From the NCBI RefSeq assembly GCF_000478605.2, contig NZ_ASHX02000001.1:1243144-1307143 (forward strand): a DNA stretch of 64,000 nucleotides, given 5' to 3'. Below the pieces are notes generated by a model that saw nothing but the letters and a program-made list of their open reading frames with translations, had not been told where the DNA came from and made no database searches. This document shows, piece by piece, positions 20,301 through 26,168 of this stretch. Source of the DNA: Streptomyces thermolilacinus SPC6 (GTDB lineage Bacteria; Actinomycetota; Actinomycetes; Streptomycetales; Streptomycetaceae). Position 1 is the first letter of the stretch. The number at the start of each line of letters is the position of its first letter. The translations under genes and the position numbers were made by a program.

Positions 20301-22189
20301 TGGGCGCGCCGGGACAGGGCAACTACGCCGCCGCCAACGCCTTCCTGGACGCGCTCGCCCATCTGCGCCGCGCCGAGGGCCTGCCGGCCACGTCGGTGGC
20401 GTTCGGCCCCTGGGAGGGCGACGGCATGGCCGCCGGGCTCAGCGAGTTCGACCGGGCCCGCTTCGCGCAGCTCGGCCTGGACCGGCTGGCACCGGACGAG
20501 GGCCTGGAGCTGTTCGAGCTGGCCGTCAGGAGCGGCCGCGCGCTGACCATGGCCGCCGCGCTGGACCTGAACCGGGTGCAGCACTACTACGAGAACCGGG
20601 GCGGCATCCCGCCGCTGTTCCGGGCGCTGCTCAGCGGCAACGCCGGGGGGCGCTCCCGGACCGGCGGCGGCACGGACTTGCGGAAGCTGCTGGGCGAGGC
20701 GGCGCCGGAGGAGTACCCGGCCGTGGTGCTGGAGGTGGTACGCGAGGAGGTGGCGAAGACGCTGGGCTTCGCCTCGCCGGAGGCCGTGGACGTCGGCGTA
20801 CCGCTCCAGGACATCGGCATCGACTCGCTGACGGCGGTGCTGATGCGCAACCAGCTGGCGGACCTGACCGGTCTCGCCCTGCCCGCGAAGATCGCCTTCG
20901 ACCACCCCCACCTCGTCTCGCTGGCCGGCTTCCTGCTGGAGAAGCTGCTGGAGGCGGGCCTGGACGAGGCACCGAAGGCGGCCACCGGCGCGGCGGCCCC
21001 CGGGGCGGCCGAGGCCGACGCGGCGGGCGCGGACGTGTCCACGGCCCGGAAGGGCTGTCTCCACCCGGACCTGCGCTTCGACAACGCCACCGGGCCCCTG
21101 GTGCGTCCGGAGGCGGTCTTCGTGACCGGCGCCACCGGGTTCGTCGGCGCCTACCTGCTGCACGAGCTGCTCGCCTCCGAGGTGGTCGCCTACTGCCTGG
21201 TGCGGGCCGACGACGCCCGCCAGGCCATGGACCGCCTGGTCGCCGCCCTGGACGCCTACGGCCTGTGGAAGGAGGAGTTCGGGCCGCTGCTGAACCCGGT
21301 GGTGGGCGACCTGGCCCAGCCGCTGTTCGGCCTGGCCGAGGAGGACTTCGACGACCTGGCCGACCAGGTGGACGCCATCTGCCACTCCGGTGCCCTGGTG
21401 GACTGGATGCGGCCGCTGGAGGACTACATCGGCCCCAACGTGGTGGGCACGCACGAGGCACTGCGTCTGGCCTCGCGCGGCCGCGGCAAGGCGTTCCACT
21501 TCGTCTCCACGTTCGCCACGCTGCCCAAGTACCTGGGGTACGAGGTGAGCGAGGACGACCGGGAGTACGGCTATCTGACCTCGAAGTGGCAGGCGGAGCA
21601 GATGGTGGCCGCCGCCCGCTGGCGCGGCGCCAGGGCCTCGACGTACCGGCTGCCGTTCGTGGGCGCCTCGACCCGCACCGGGCACTTCCGGCTCGACCGG
21701 GGCGACTTCCTGCACAACCTGATCACCGGCGGTCTCCAGATGGGGAGCTTCCCGTCGCTGGCCGCCGACCTGACGACGGTGCTGCCGGTCGACTACCTGT
21801 GCCGGACCATCGCCGGGGCGATGACCGACGACCTGGAGCGCGTCGGCAGGGACTACGACTTCGTCAACTCCGGCGCCCCGGCCTTCGACCGCTTCTTCGA
21901 GATGGTCGGTGCCGCGGGCGGCGGGGCGGAGATCGTGCCCTTCGACGAGTGGCGGCGGCGGGCGCTGGAGTTCGCCGCCGGGCATCCGGCGAGCCCGCTG
22001 GCCCGGATCGCCGCCCTCGTGGACGGCCTCACGGCGGAGGGCCTGGCGGACATGTTCGCCGCGCTCCCCGTGGGGGGCGCCGTCTTCGGCGCGGAGGACT
22101 ACCCCTCCCCGCCCGTCGACGAGGACTTCGTCCGCACGTATGTGGACCGCATCAGCACGACGGACCGAGCGGAGAACACGACGGCATGA
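11168..22189 (+). CDS. Hybrid NRPS-PKS: (half C)-A(Gly)-NMT-T-KS-AT-DH-ER-KR-ACP-reductase
   Basis: The main body, 3673 residues from ATG 11168; coding in this frame probably begins at 10952, joined to the formyltransferase domain. The C-terminal half of a condensation domain is followed by an adenylation domain ([10 protein letters not shown] near 325) with code D-I-L-Q-L-G-M-V-W, the glycine code. Next is an embedded N-methyltransferase (FEIGSGSG near 715), then a carrier (NFFDIGGNSL near 1120). PKS module: KS with DTACSSSL, EAHGTGT and NLGHT; AT with GHSIGE and HAFH (malonyl type); DH; ER with AAAGGVGMAA; KR with LDD (B-type) and the S/Y/N triad; ACP with DIGIDSL near 3217. A terminal thioester reductase has TGATGFVG and YLTSK (YxxxK). 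Predicted release is an aldehyde or alcohol of N-formyl-N-methyl-4-aminobutyrate. The DH motif is unusual (H-R-V-M-D-A, Gly to Asp). Confidence 0.95.
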   Translation: MAAPRDGVDAAHRDLFAAWLPLPCRVDADATVADSLRALRREFTLGQERGWLRRDAVGRDEALRERWNSGALTPDVLVSWGTRDTGGQGGHRPCLELHIRPGDDGDALVTFHYDATRLRARDVARLADQFAAWCHRLPAAAERPVAAADLLTADEHALLLLEFNDTGSAAGLPEQGLHRLLEEAARSHAEDTALVCADTRLTYAELNSRANRLARTLTGRGVGRGDLVGVALDRSIELVVALLAVMKTGAAYVPVDPRFPVERVRQMIDDADPRLIVTPAAAPAALAAWEDRCVSVEPGGEPGDDGDLTVEVGADDLAYVIYTSGSTGRPKGVEITHGALGNFLTAMRGRPGCDAGDRLLAVTTVSFDISVLELFLPLLCGATTVIAQARETQDAKALGGLLERHAITVMQGTPATWQLLLDGGWQGTPTLRKILCGGEALPRGLADRLLAAGGPGSVWNMYGPTETTVWSTVWQVTARDEEEGILIGGPVDRTQVYVLDENLSPVPLGFPGELCVGGAGVARGYRGDPEQTRARFADNPFHPGTLYRTGDLARFTEPGRLTLLGRTDRQVKLRGHRIEPADVEAAIARHESVSRAVVVGRDEQLVAYCVRDTDPAGEPAPADRSTALAEWAAAWDRAYEAEAPAASGDADSGSASGTADSGAEPVTAEAPFNLAGWRNSYDGLPFSDREMRDWQQASVRRILSHAPENVFEIGSGSGLMLFALAPHCRTYHAVDASAAAVEVTRRHLASLPHVTCEQRAAHALPDVAEGAFDTVIINSVAQYFPGVDYLTSVLEWATRAVTRGRVFLGDVRDLSLLEVFHADVAHFRADADGGDVSADELARRARRGMRAERELVLDRDYFAALSALFPQITRVDVTLRDGRHVNEMTRYRYDVTLHIGQDAPPATPAAERDWQAGGLDPVALRAELDSVTDRPLRLNGVPNGRLREVSGRVAEALGAMGADTSSVPTSWVDPVDLAGLARDAGLELALLPSRSGGTWECDALFWRPGQTPDLSPRPAVAATRDALAAYANTPAAGEPPRAPLHRVLRPWLAERLPEYMVPAFIVELDELPLTPNGKIDENALPDPVVEADTAAKPANELERDIMAVWSEVLGHDRIGVNENFFDIGGNSLRLVRVQTRLEELLGRPVPGAKLFEHFTVKALAAYLAGETRTSREAVPDRRRAVHDEPIAIIGMACRLPGGANTPEEYWDVLERGGDGIVEVPKDRWDADALYNPDPEVPGTSYCSRGGFVSSPIDLFDAPFFGISPREARSLDPMQRMVLETTWEAFERAGYTMDRLRGSQTGTFVGVGKTSAYHEYGLTMAGGLPDLDGYVGPGSAGGTMSGRVSYVFGLEGPTLTLDTACSSSLVTTHLAANALRNGECDLAVSAGVSLMLTPELHVEFSRLRNMSPDGRCRSFSADTEGTGWSEGSAVVVLKRLSDAQRDGDPILAVLRGTAVNHDGHSASLTTPSGPAQQRVIRAALSASGLQPDDIDYLEAHGTGTKLGDPIEGTALAEVFGGSRSGDEPLWVGSAKSNLGHTQAAAGLAGVMKVVLALRHETLPRTLHVAEPTPTVDWKGAGMELVREQRPWPAKDVPRRAGVSSFGIGGTNAHVIVEEPPRPAAKDADEGAAAAPPTLPFVVSGYTDAALRAQVESLHLHLGMNIQDRLGDVARSLATTRTHFRRRLVLLAKDKAELLDKLASFARTGEVPAESARSGNHTDEPCLALLFTGQGSQLPGMGKDLYDVHPVFREALDEVAARFTGLQRPLLEVMWADPDSEDAALLHRTDFTQPALFALQVALWRLWDSWGVRPELLLGHSIGELAAAHVAGVFDLDDACRLVAARGRLMQALPARGAMVSLEAGGEEAEAAIDALGLRGRLDVAGLNTPTQTVLSGDTDAVEAVAAHFAERGRKAKRLTVSHAFHSHHMDGMLDGFRAVAETVRFRPARLRLVSSLTGELAAPGELERADYWVRQVRHAVRFGDGVRSLHQEGANTFLELGPQPVLSGLGASCLADEGPVSWVPSCKPGGNGATVVQRALAELHVRGVPVDWDGYFAPFGGGRVALPTYAFQRERFWFEPPLSREVGAGLNPTGHALLGGGVEIAGTDLALFTNVVAADQPVWVQEHRVMDAVLMPGTAFFEAMRAAGDAAHDGEWDLADVVIASPLVLTPGVPVRTQVTVGPAVGDARPVQVYSAPEGEDGSWQLHAEGRIRPAEAAAGTPVAVPPRGAEPLDASALYRDLDALGYGYGPTFQGIKEAWHVGGEVWARAALPESAEHSAAGHVLHPALLDSAMHSLLLTQRLQNRTGDDLFVPFEAERLSLRVKGLSEIWVRVADFELGDGEFWASLDIHDRDGAPVGRLHRLHARRVDRAVLRRLAAAGVDRFQFDVNWRPADTGGVELGGSWGMMTPAGDVPWAREVKTLLTRAGIQVIKVRDLEDAEELDGLVCLWDSDADVPAQAHAFAAKALEQLQEAVGTEFRTPLVWVTRHAVGTGADDMVSGLGAGPLWGLMRTARNEHPELNLRLIDLGDEQADREALPAALMLETEPECALRHGEVLVPQLLRAGSERELQIPADGRWQLEITAKGRLDEPLTVRTPPERTLAPGEIRAGVRAAGVNFLDVLNALGMVEIPAFGLEFAGVVTEVGGSVEQVKVGDAVLGLARGSFASEVVTDARQVVRMPDHLSFEEAATLPMTFLTAWYGLHELGGLRAGERVLIHAAAGGVGMAAVQLARLAGAEVYGTASPSKWPALRELGLDDAHLASSRDLGFVQHFGKDADGEPGKPFDVVLNSLATEFIDASLGMLGSGGRFLEMGKIDVREQSAIDRSHPGVTYTVYNLPEAGPDLTQRMLTSIAELFEQRKLAPLPLRTFPMTHASDGLRFIAQARHVGKVVLVPARQREFVRTDGAVLVTGGAGDLGRRVATWLAGTHGVRDLVLTSRRGPQAPGAQELVEELAALGATATLVACDAAERDDVAAVLGLFGEERPLRGVVHAAGVLDDGALTALTPERFGTVLRPKVDGLWHLHELTRDMELDLFMMFSSIASVMGAPGQGNYAAANAFLDALAHLRRAEGLPATSVAFGPWEGDGMAAGLSEFDRARFAQLGLDRLAPDEGLELFELAVRSGRALTMAAALDLNRVQHYYENRGGIPPLFRALLSGNAGGRSRTGGGTDLRKLLGEAAPEEYPAVVLEVVREEVAKTLGFASPEAVDVGVPLQDIGIDSLTAVLMRNQLADLTGLALPAKIAFDHPHLVSLAGFLLEKLLEAGLDEAPKAATGAAAPGAAEADAAGADVSTARKGCLHPDLRFDNATGPLVRPEAVFVTGATGFVGAYLLHELLASEVVAYCLVRADDARQAMDRLVAALDAYGLWKEEFGPLLNPVVGDLAQPLFGLAEEDFDDLADQVDAICHSGALVDWMRPLEDYIGPNVVGTHEALRLASRGRGKAFHFVSTFATLPKYLGYEVSEDDREYGYLTSKWQAEQMVAAARWRGARASTYRLPFVGASTRTGHFRLDRGDFLHNLITGGLQMGSFPSLAADLTTVLPVDYLCRTIAGAMTDDLERVGRDYDFVNSGAPAFDRFFEMVGAAGGGAEIVPFDEWRRRALEFAAGHPASPLARIAALVDGLTAEGLADMFAALPVGGAVFGAEDYPSPPVDEDFVRTYVDRISTTDRAENTTA

Positions 22190-23529
22190 GCGACGCGACC
22201 CAGGTGGCAGACGCGACGGTGGACGACGACGCCACGGTCACCGGCACCTACCAGAAGACCGGCACCTTCCTGCACTCCTCGGCGGCGGCGCACGCCGAGC
22301 AGCTGTCGCCGGTGCTGGACAAGTACCAGGTGGACAAGGAGGAGATGGAGTCCCGGCTGCCTCCGCGCCGAACGCTGAACACGAGCTGCTTCCAGCCGGA
22401 GGTGCTCCCCACGGAGGTCGTCCGGATGAACCTGGACGACGACCTGGCGGAGAACCTGGCGCGCCAGCTGCGCTGCCAGGCGGTGATCCAGGAGAGCTTC
22501 GCCGCCGCGTCGATCGGCAGCTACTTCCCGGTCTCCACGATGTTCGAGAACTGCGTGCTGTTCGTGCCCTCGGCGAAGCGCTTCTACGACCTGAACCAGG
22601 ACATCGTCCACGAGCACTTCCCCGAGGTCGAGACCGCGGTGGTGAACGCCTTCATCGTGCCGGCGGAGAAGCGTCCGTACGGCACCCACGCGGCCAGCTC
22701 GATCGCCCTCCAGATCCCGTCGCTGGTGAAGAAGCGGCTCGGTTTCCCCACCGAGTACCGCAGCTTCCACACCGCGCTGACCCCGACGCCGCTGACCCGG
22801 CAGCCGTTCGTGATCTTCGAGGATGCGGAGGTGGAGGCCCCGAACCTCCCGTACGTCTACGAGAAGATGCTCGAGTGCGGCCTGGAGGGGGAGGAGAAGG
22901 ACGCCGTGGACAAGGCGTTGTACCTCTTCCTGGAGGGGAAGCTGTCGGAGATCGACCTGCCCTCAGTGCGGGACTACCTCATGGCGATGTACTGGGCGAA
23001 GACGTACGCCGACAAGCCCTCCCCCGGCTACTACTGCGACAGCCGGGTGGGCGACGCGCTGGTCTTCGACAACTACCGGGCGCACGCCGACAGCACCCTG
23101 CCCCGGACCACCAAGGACCGTCTCACCATCGACCTGCGCTGCTTCAACAAGGTGCACTACCCGAAGGGCATGACCAGCGGCCTGGACTTCATCGTCGATC
23201 CGGACGAGCGGGCCTACCAGGTCAGGCGCAAGTGGGCGTCGATCGAGTTCCTGCTCGCCACGCTCGGCTACGAGAGCGTCGACGAGTTCCTGCGCCTGGT
23301 GTTCGGCGGGTCCAGGACGGTGGCGGACATCGACCCGTTCGGCCTGATGACCGACCTCCAGTTCGGCATCTACAACAAGTCCGAGTACCACCTGCTGGAC
23401 CAGAACCTGGACGACCACTACGAGCGGGTGGAGGCCCTGTACGACCGCATCGCGAAGGAAGGGGAGTACGTCCTTCCGGAGCGGGCCCGGCAGTGCCTCG
23501 CCGCGCTCAGTGAGCAGCCCGGCCGCTGA
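22186..23529 (+). CDS. Uncharacterised protein, possibly 2-oxoglutarate/iron oxygenase-like
   Basis: A 447-residue protein whose ATG overlaps the megasynthase stop codon (ATGA), so it is translationally coupled and surely part of the pathway. I do not recognise the family with certainty. Residues about 285-315 (GDALVFDNYRAHADST, then KDRLTIDLRC) look like the distal His and 2-oxoglutarate-binding Arg of the cupin oxygenase fold. The expected upstream HxD/E is not evident. The candidate SFHTALTP (H195) has Ala where the carboxylate should be, the arrangement seen in Fe/2OG halogenases, 105 residues before H300. No signal peptide or membrane segment. A tailoring oxidase of the formyl-amino aldehyde is plausible but unproven. 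Confidence 0.6.
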   Translation: MSDATQVADATVDDDATVTGTYQKTGTFLHSSAAAHAEQLSPVLDKYQVDKEEMESRLPPRRTLNTSCFQPEVLPTEVVRMNLDDDLAENLARQLRCQAVIQESFAAASIGSYFPVSTMFENCVLFVPSAKRFYDLNQDIVHEHFPEVETAVVNAFIVPAEKRPYGTHAASSIALQIPSLVKKRLGFPTEYRSFHTALTPTPLTRQPFVIFEDAEVEAPNLPYVYEKMLECGLEGEEKDAVDKALYLFLEGKLSEIDLPSVRDYLMAMYWAKTYADKPSPGYYCDSRVGDALVFDNYRAHADSTLPRTTKDRLTIDLRCFNKVHYPKGMTSGLDFIVDPDERAYQVRRKWASIEFLLATLGYESVDEFLRLVFGGSRTVADIDPFGLMTDLQFGIYNKSEYHLLDQNLDDHYERVEALYDRIAKEGEYVLPERARQCLAALSEQPGR

Positions 23530-23570
23530 GGGGCCGAAGTGAGTCACCGACACCGATCGAGGAACGCGCC

Positions 23571-24362
23571 GTGAGCCGAACCGAATCCGTGGACGACCTC
23601 GTGGAGCGCTTCTACACGGTCGTGAAGCTGCCGCACGACCCGTTCACGAAGGCGTTCCTCAATCGGTGCCGCTCCCACACCGTCAAGGTGAACGGCCGCT
23701 TCTACAAGTACTTCCAGAGCGGCAGCGGCCCGACGGTCCTCCTCGTCCACGGCCTGAACACCCATCTGGGCAGCATGGTCGCCCTCGCCGAGGACCTCCT
23801 CGCGCAGGGGTACCGGGTGGTGCTGTTCGACGTGCCGCCGCACGGGGAGGCGCTGGGCACCACGGGCGATCCCGCCGAGATCCGCGTTCTGCTGCGCGCC
23901 CTGTACGACCGGCTCACCGGCCTGTACGCGGTGGTGGGCCACTCCATGGGCGGCCTGTGGGCCCTGACCGCGTGGCACGCCGGGGTGCCCGCCAGGACCG
24001 TGGTGTCGATCTCGTCGCCGCCCGCCAAGATGTTCCTGGTCGAGCGGTTCGCCGAGATGAACGCCCTCGACGACGACCAGGTCCGGGGCGTGGTCGCCCG
24101 GATCGAGGCGAGGTTCGGGGAGACGGTGTGGGACGAGTACTCGGCGGTGAGGGCCGCCCGGACGGTTCACGTGCCCGGGCTTGTCGTCCACGGCACGGCC
24201 GACGACCACGTACCGCCGGTGCACGCCGGGGAACTGCACGCGAACTGGCGGCACTGCGCCATGGAGCTGGTCGAGGGCGCGGGCCACTTCGACATCGTGG
24301 AGTCACCCGAGGTCAGGAAGCTCGTCTCCGCGCATCTGCGGAGTGTGGAAGAGACAAGGTAA
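23571..24362 (+). CDS. Alpha/beta hydrolase
   Basis: A 263-residue alpha/beta-hydrolase starting at GTG 23571. It shows the oxyanion HGLN segment, the nucleophile elbow VVGHSMGGLW, the acid in VVHGTADDH and the catalytic His in EGAGHFD. It is 41 bases after the previous gene and 11 bases before the next hydrolase, in the same operon as the megasynthase. The substrate is unknown. A role in hydrolysing or transferring an acyl/peptidyl thioester, or processing the reductively released product, is inferred from position. Confidence 0.9.
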   Translation: MSRTESVDDLVERFYTVVKLPHDPFTKAFLNRCRSHTVKVNGRFYKYFQSGSGPTVLLVHGLNTHLGSMVALAEDLLAQGYRVVLFDVPPHGEALGTTGDPAEIRVLLRALYDRLTGLYAVVGHSMGGLWALTAWHAGVPARTVVSISSPPAKMFLVERFAEMNALDDDQVRGVVARIEARFGETVWDEYSAVRAARTVHVPGLVVHGTADDHVPPVHAGELHANWRHCAMELVEGAGHFDIVESPEVRKLVSAHLRSVEETR

Positions 24363-24373
24363 GGGGCGATCAA

Positions 24374-25162
24374 TTGGACACCGAGACCACGGAAAAGCTG
24401 CGCAGGCTGGCCTTCACGCCGATGCGGACGCAGCCTCCGAACGCCACCCGGCCCATCCTGGAGCAGGCCGCCAAGGAGGTCGAGGTCGTCGACGGCGGCA
24501 AGGTGGTCCACTACCTCTGGGGCGAGGGCGAGCGGCGGATCCTGCTGGTCCACGGCTGGGCGGGCAACGCCGGGCACCTGACCGTCCTGGCGGACGCGCT
24601 CGCCGCGGCGGGCTGCGCGGTGGTCGTCGCCGACCTCCCGGGCCACGGCGAGTCGGAGGGCGCGGAGTCCTCCGTCATCCACTTCGCCAGGGCGGTCGAG
24701 GCGGCCCACGAGCGGTTCGGCCCCTTCCACGCCGTCGTCGCCCACTCGCTGGGCGCCGCGGCCACGACGTACGCCATGTCGCGCGGGGTCACGCTGGAGC
24801 GGGCCGTGTTCGTCAACCCCATCAGCAGTTACACGAGCCTGTGGCGCCGCTCCGGTGAGGTGATGCAGGTGTCGCCGAAGGCCATCGGGCAGGTCCGCGC
24901 CCGAGCGGAGGAGTGGCTCGGCATCTCCTTCGACGCCATCGAACCGGCTCTCGCGGTCCGCGACTTCACCAGCCGCCTGCTCGTCGTCCACGACGAGAAC
25001 GACCCGGAGTCGCCGATCACCGACAGCGAGGCACTGGTCGAGGCGTGGGGGGAGGCGGAACTGATGCGGGTCCGCGACCTCGGCCACACGAAGGTCCTCC
25101 GTGACGAGTCCGTGCTCCACCGCGCCGTCACCTTCCTCACGGCCCCGGACTCGGGCGCGTAG
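24374..25162 (+). CDS. Alpha/beta hydrolase, second copy
   Basis: A 262-residue alpha/beta-hydrolase with HGWAGNAGH, the nucleophile elbow VVAHSLGAAA, the acid in VVHDENDPESP and the catalytic His in LGHTK. I chose TTG 24374 because AAGGGG lies 8-13 bases upstream and the frame has no better start. It belongs to the same fold as its neighbour but differs strongly in sequence, so the pair is probably not a recent duplication. It is the last gene of the operon; a 17-bp hairpin lies 21 bases after its stop. Confidence 0.88.
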   Translation: MDTETTEKLRRLAFTPMRTQPPNATRPILEQAAKEVEVVDGGKVVHYLWGEGERRILLVHGWAGNAGHLTVLADALAAAGCAVVVADLPGHGESEGAESSVIHFARAVEAAHERFGPFHAVVAHSLGAAATTYAMSRGVTLERAVFVNPISSYTSLWRRSGEVMQVSPKAIGQVRARAEEWLGISFDAIEPALAVRDFTSRLLVVHDENDPESPITDSEALVEAWGEAELMRVRDLGHTKVLRDESVLHRAVTFLTAPDSGA

Positions 25163-25183
25163 CGGTACGGCGGTACGACACCG

Positions 25184-25221
25184 CGCAGGGCGGCCGCGCC
25201 AGGGGGCGCGGCCGCCCTGCG
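25184..25221. terminator. Strong terminator at the end of the megasynthase operon
   Basis: A perfect 17-bp inverted repeat (25184-25200 with 25205-25221) with a 4-base loop, 21 bases past the hydrolase stop codon. It is the longest perfect stem noticed in the window and marks the likely right end of the left cluster's plus-strand operon. Confidence 0.85.
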
Positions 25222-25888
25222 GCGTGTTGCGGGAGGCCCTGCGGCTCTGAGGCCTGGGGCCCTGCGGCCCTGGGACCCGTACGCGAGTGTCGAGGAGCCC
25301 CCGGTCTCCCCTGGACGCCCGCCGCCCCGACGTGACGCACCACGGTTCGGGCAGCGCCCTGGTCCTTGACGGCACCGCGCGAGGCCGGCCGTCACGGTCG
25401 TCAACGTGCAGGCGAGGAGCGTCCATGCCCCCGAGAACCCGCACCCGGGGCGGGGCGGCGAACCGGCACACCGCTACACCCCCGTGGGGATACTCGGCGG
25501 CCGGGTCCCGATGCCCGAGGCCCCCCAAGGGCGTCCGCCCCGAAGGACGCTGCCCCGTACGGGCCCGGACGCCCCCGCTCCCCCGCTGACGGCACTGCTC
25601 GACCGGCCCACAAGACCTACGGCCCGGAGTTCCGCCACCCGGCCCGGCCCCGGCCCCGTGGAACCGCCCGGCTTCACCTCACCACATGCGGGGCCGTACC
25701 CGGTCGATCAGGTAACGGCTCACTGAAAGCCGGAGGGAGCCGGAGTCCGCCGACGGCCGGCACCGCCACCGAACCGGGCGCCGGAAGGCGGTGGACTCCC
25801 CAACTGCCGCATCGCGAAGTGGAACCGCTCCCGCACAGAGCCTTGCGGCTTCGAGAGACGTGACCCTATTCTCGCGACCAGAACAGCA

Positions 25889-25902
25889 AGAAAGCGCTTT
25901 CT
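25889..25902. promoter_or_regulatory. Palindrome AGAAAGCGCTTTCT, candidate LacI-family operator
   Basis: A perfect 14-bp palindrome centred on GCGC, matching the general form of LacI-family sugar-regulator operators. It lies 267 bases upstream of the pectate lyase start, consistent with carbon-source control. No LacI-type gene is in the window. Confidence 0.5.
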
Positions 25903-26168
25903 CCGGGACCTCGGGACGGGCACCGGAGAAGGCGGACACTGCGGCGACCCCTGCCGCGACTTCACGCACGAGCCGCCATCACCCGGCGCGCTGCCCCATC
26001 CGGGCCGCCGACGCGCCATTGGAACGCAGGGCGTACATCCCGACGCGGCGCACCACGCGCTCCGTCGCGCCTTCACCGGTGACGGCTTCAGCGACAAGCC
26101 GGGCGCGACACCGCCCGACTGTTGAAGAACCAGATATGACATGTACCGGACAACAAAGGTAGGCGAGG

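Larger units (their letters stand above)
25163..26168. other. 1-kb intergenic region at the left-cluster boundary
   Basis: It begins with a strong terminator and three copies of GCCCTGCGGC (25214, 25236, 25259). It contains a 14-bp palindrome at 25889 and ends in the lower-GC promoter region of the pectate lyase (about 26105-26160). Short open frames here are Pro/Arg-rich with no recognisable protein. No tRNA or transposon remnant is visible. Confidence 0.5.

Noticed and set aside
10655..21985. A 3776-codon open frame on the minus strand opposite the NRPS-PKS gene
   Set aside because: Its translation is Val/Gly/Arg/His-rich without any domain; it is the mirror of the plus-strand codon bias. 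The plus strand has unambiguous PKS and NRPS motifs.
25366..25863. 165-codon plus-strand open frame between the hydrolase and the pectate lyase
   Set aside because: Pro/Arg/Gly-rich, no ribosome site, no recognisable motif; typical of GC-rich non-coding DNA.
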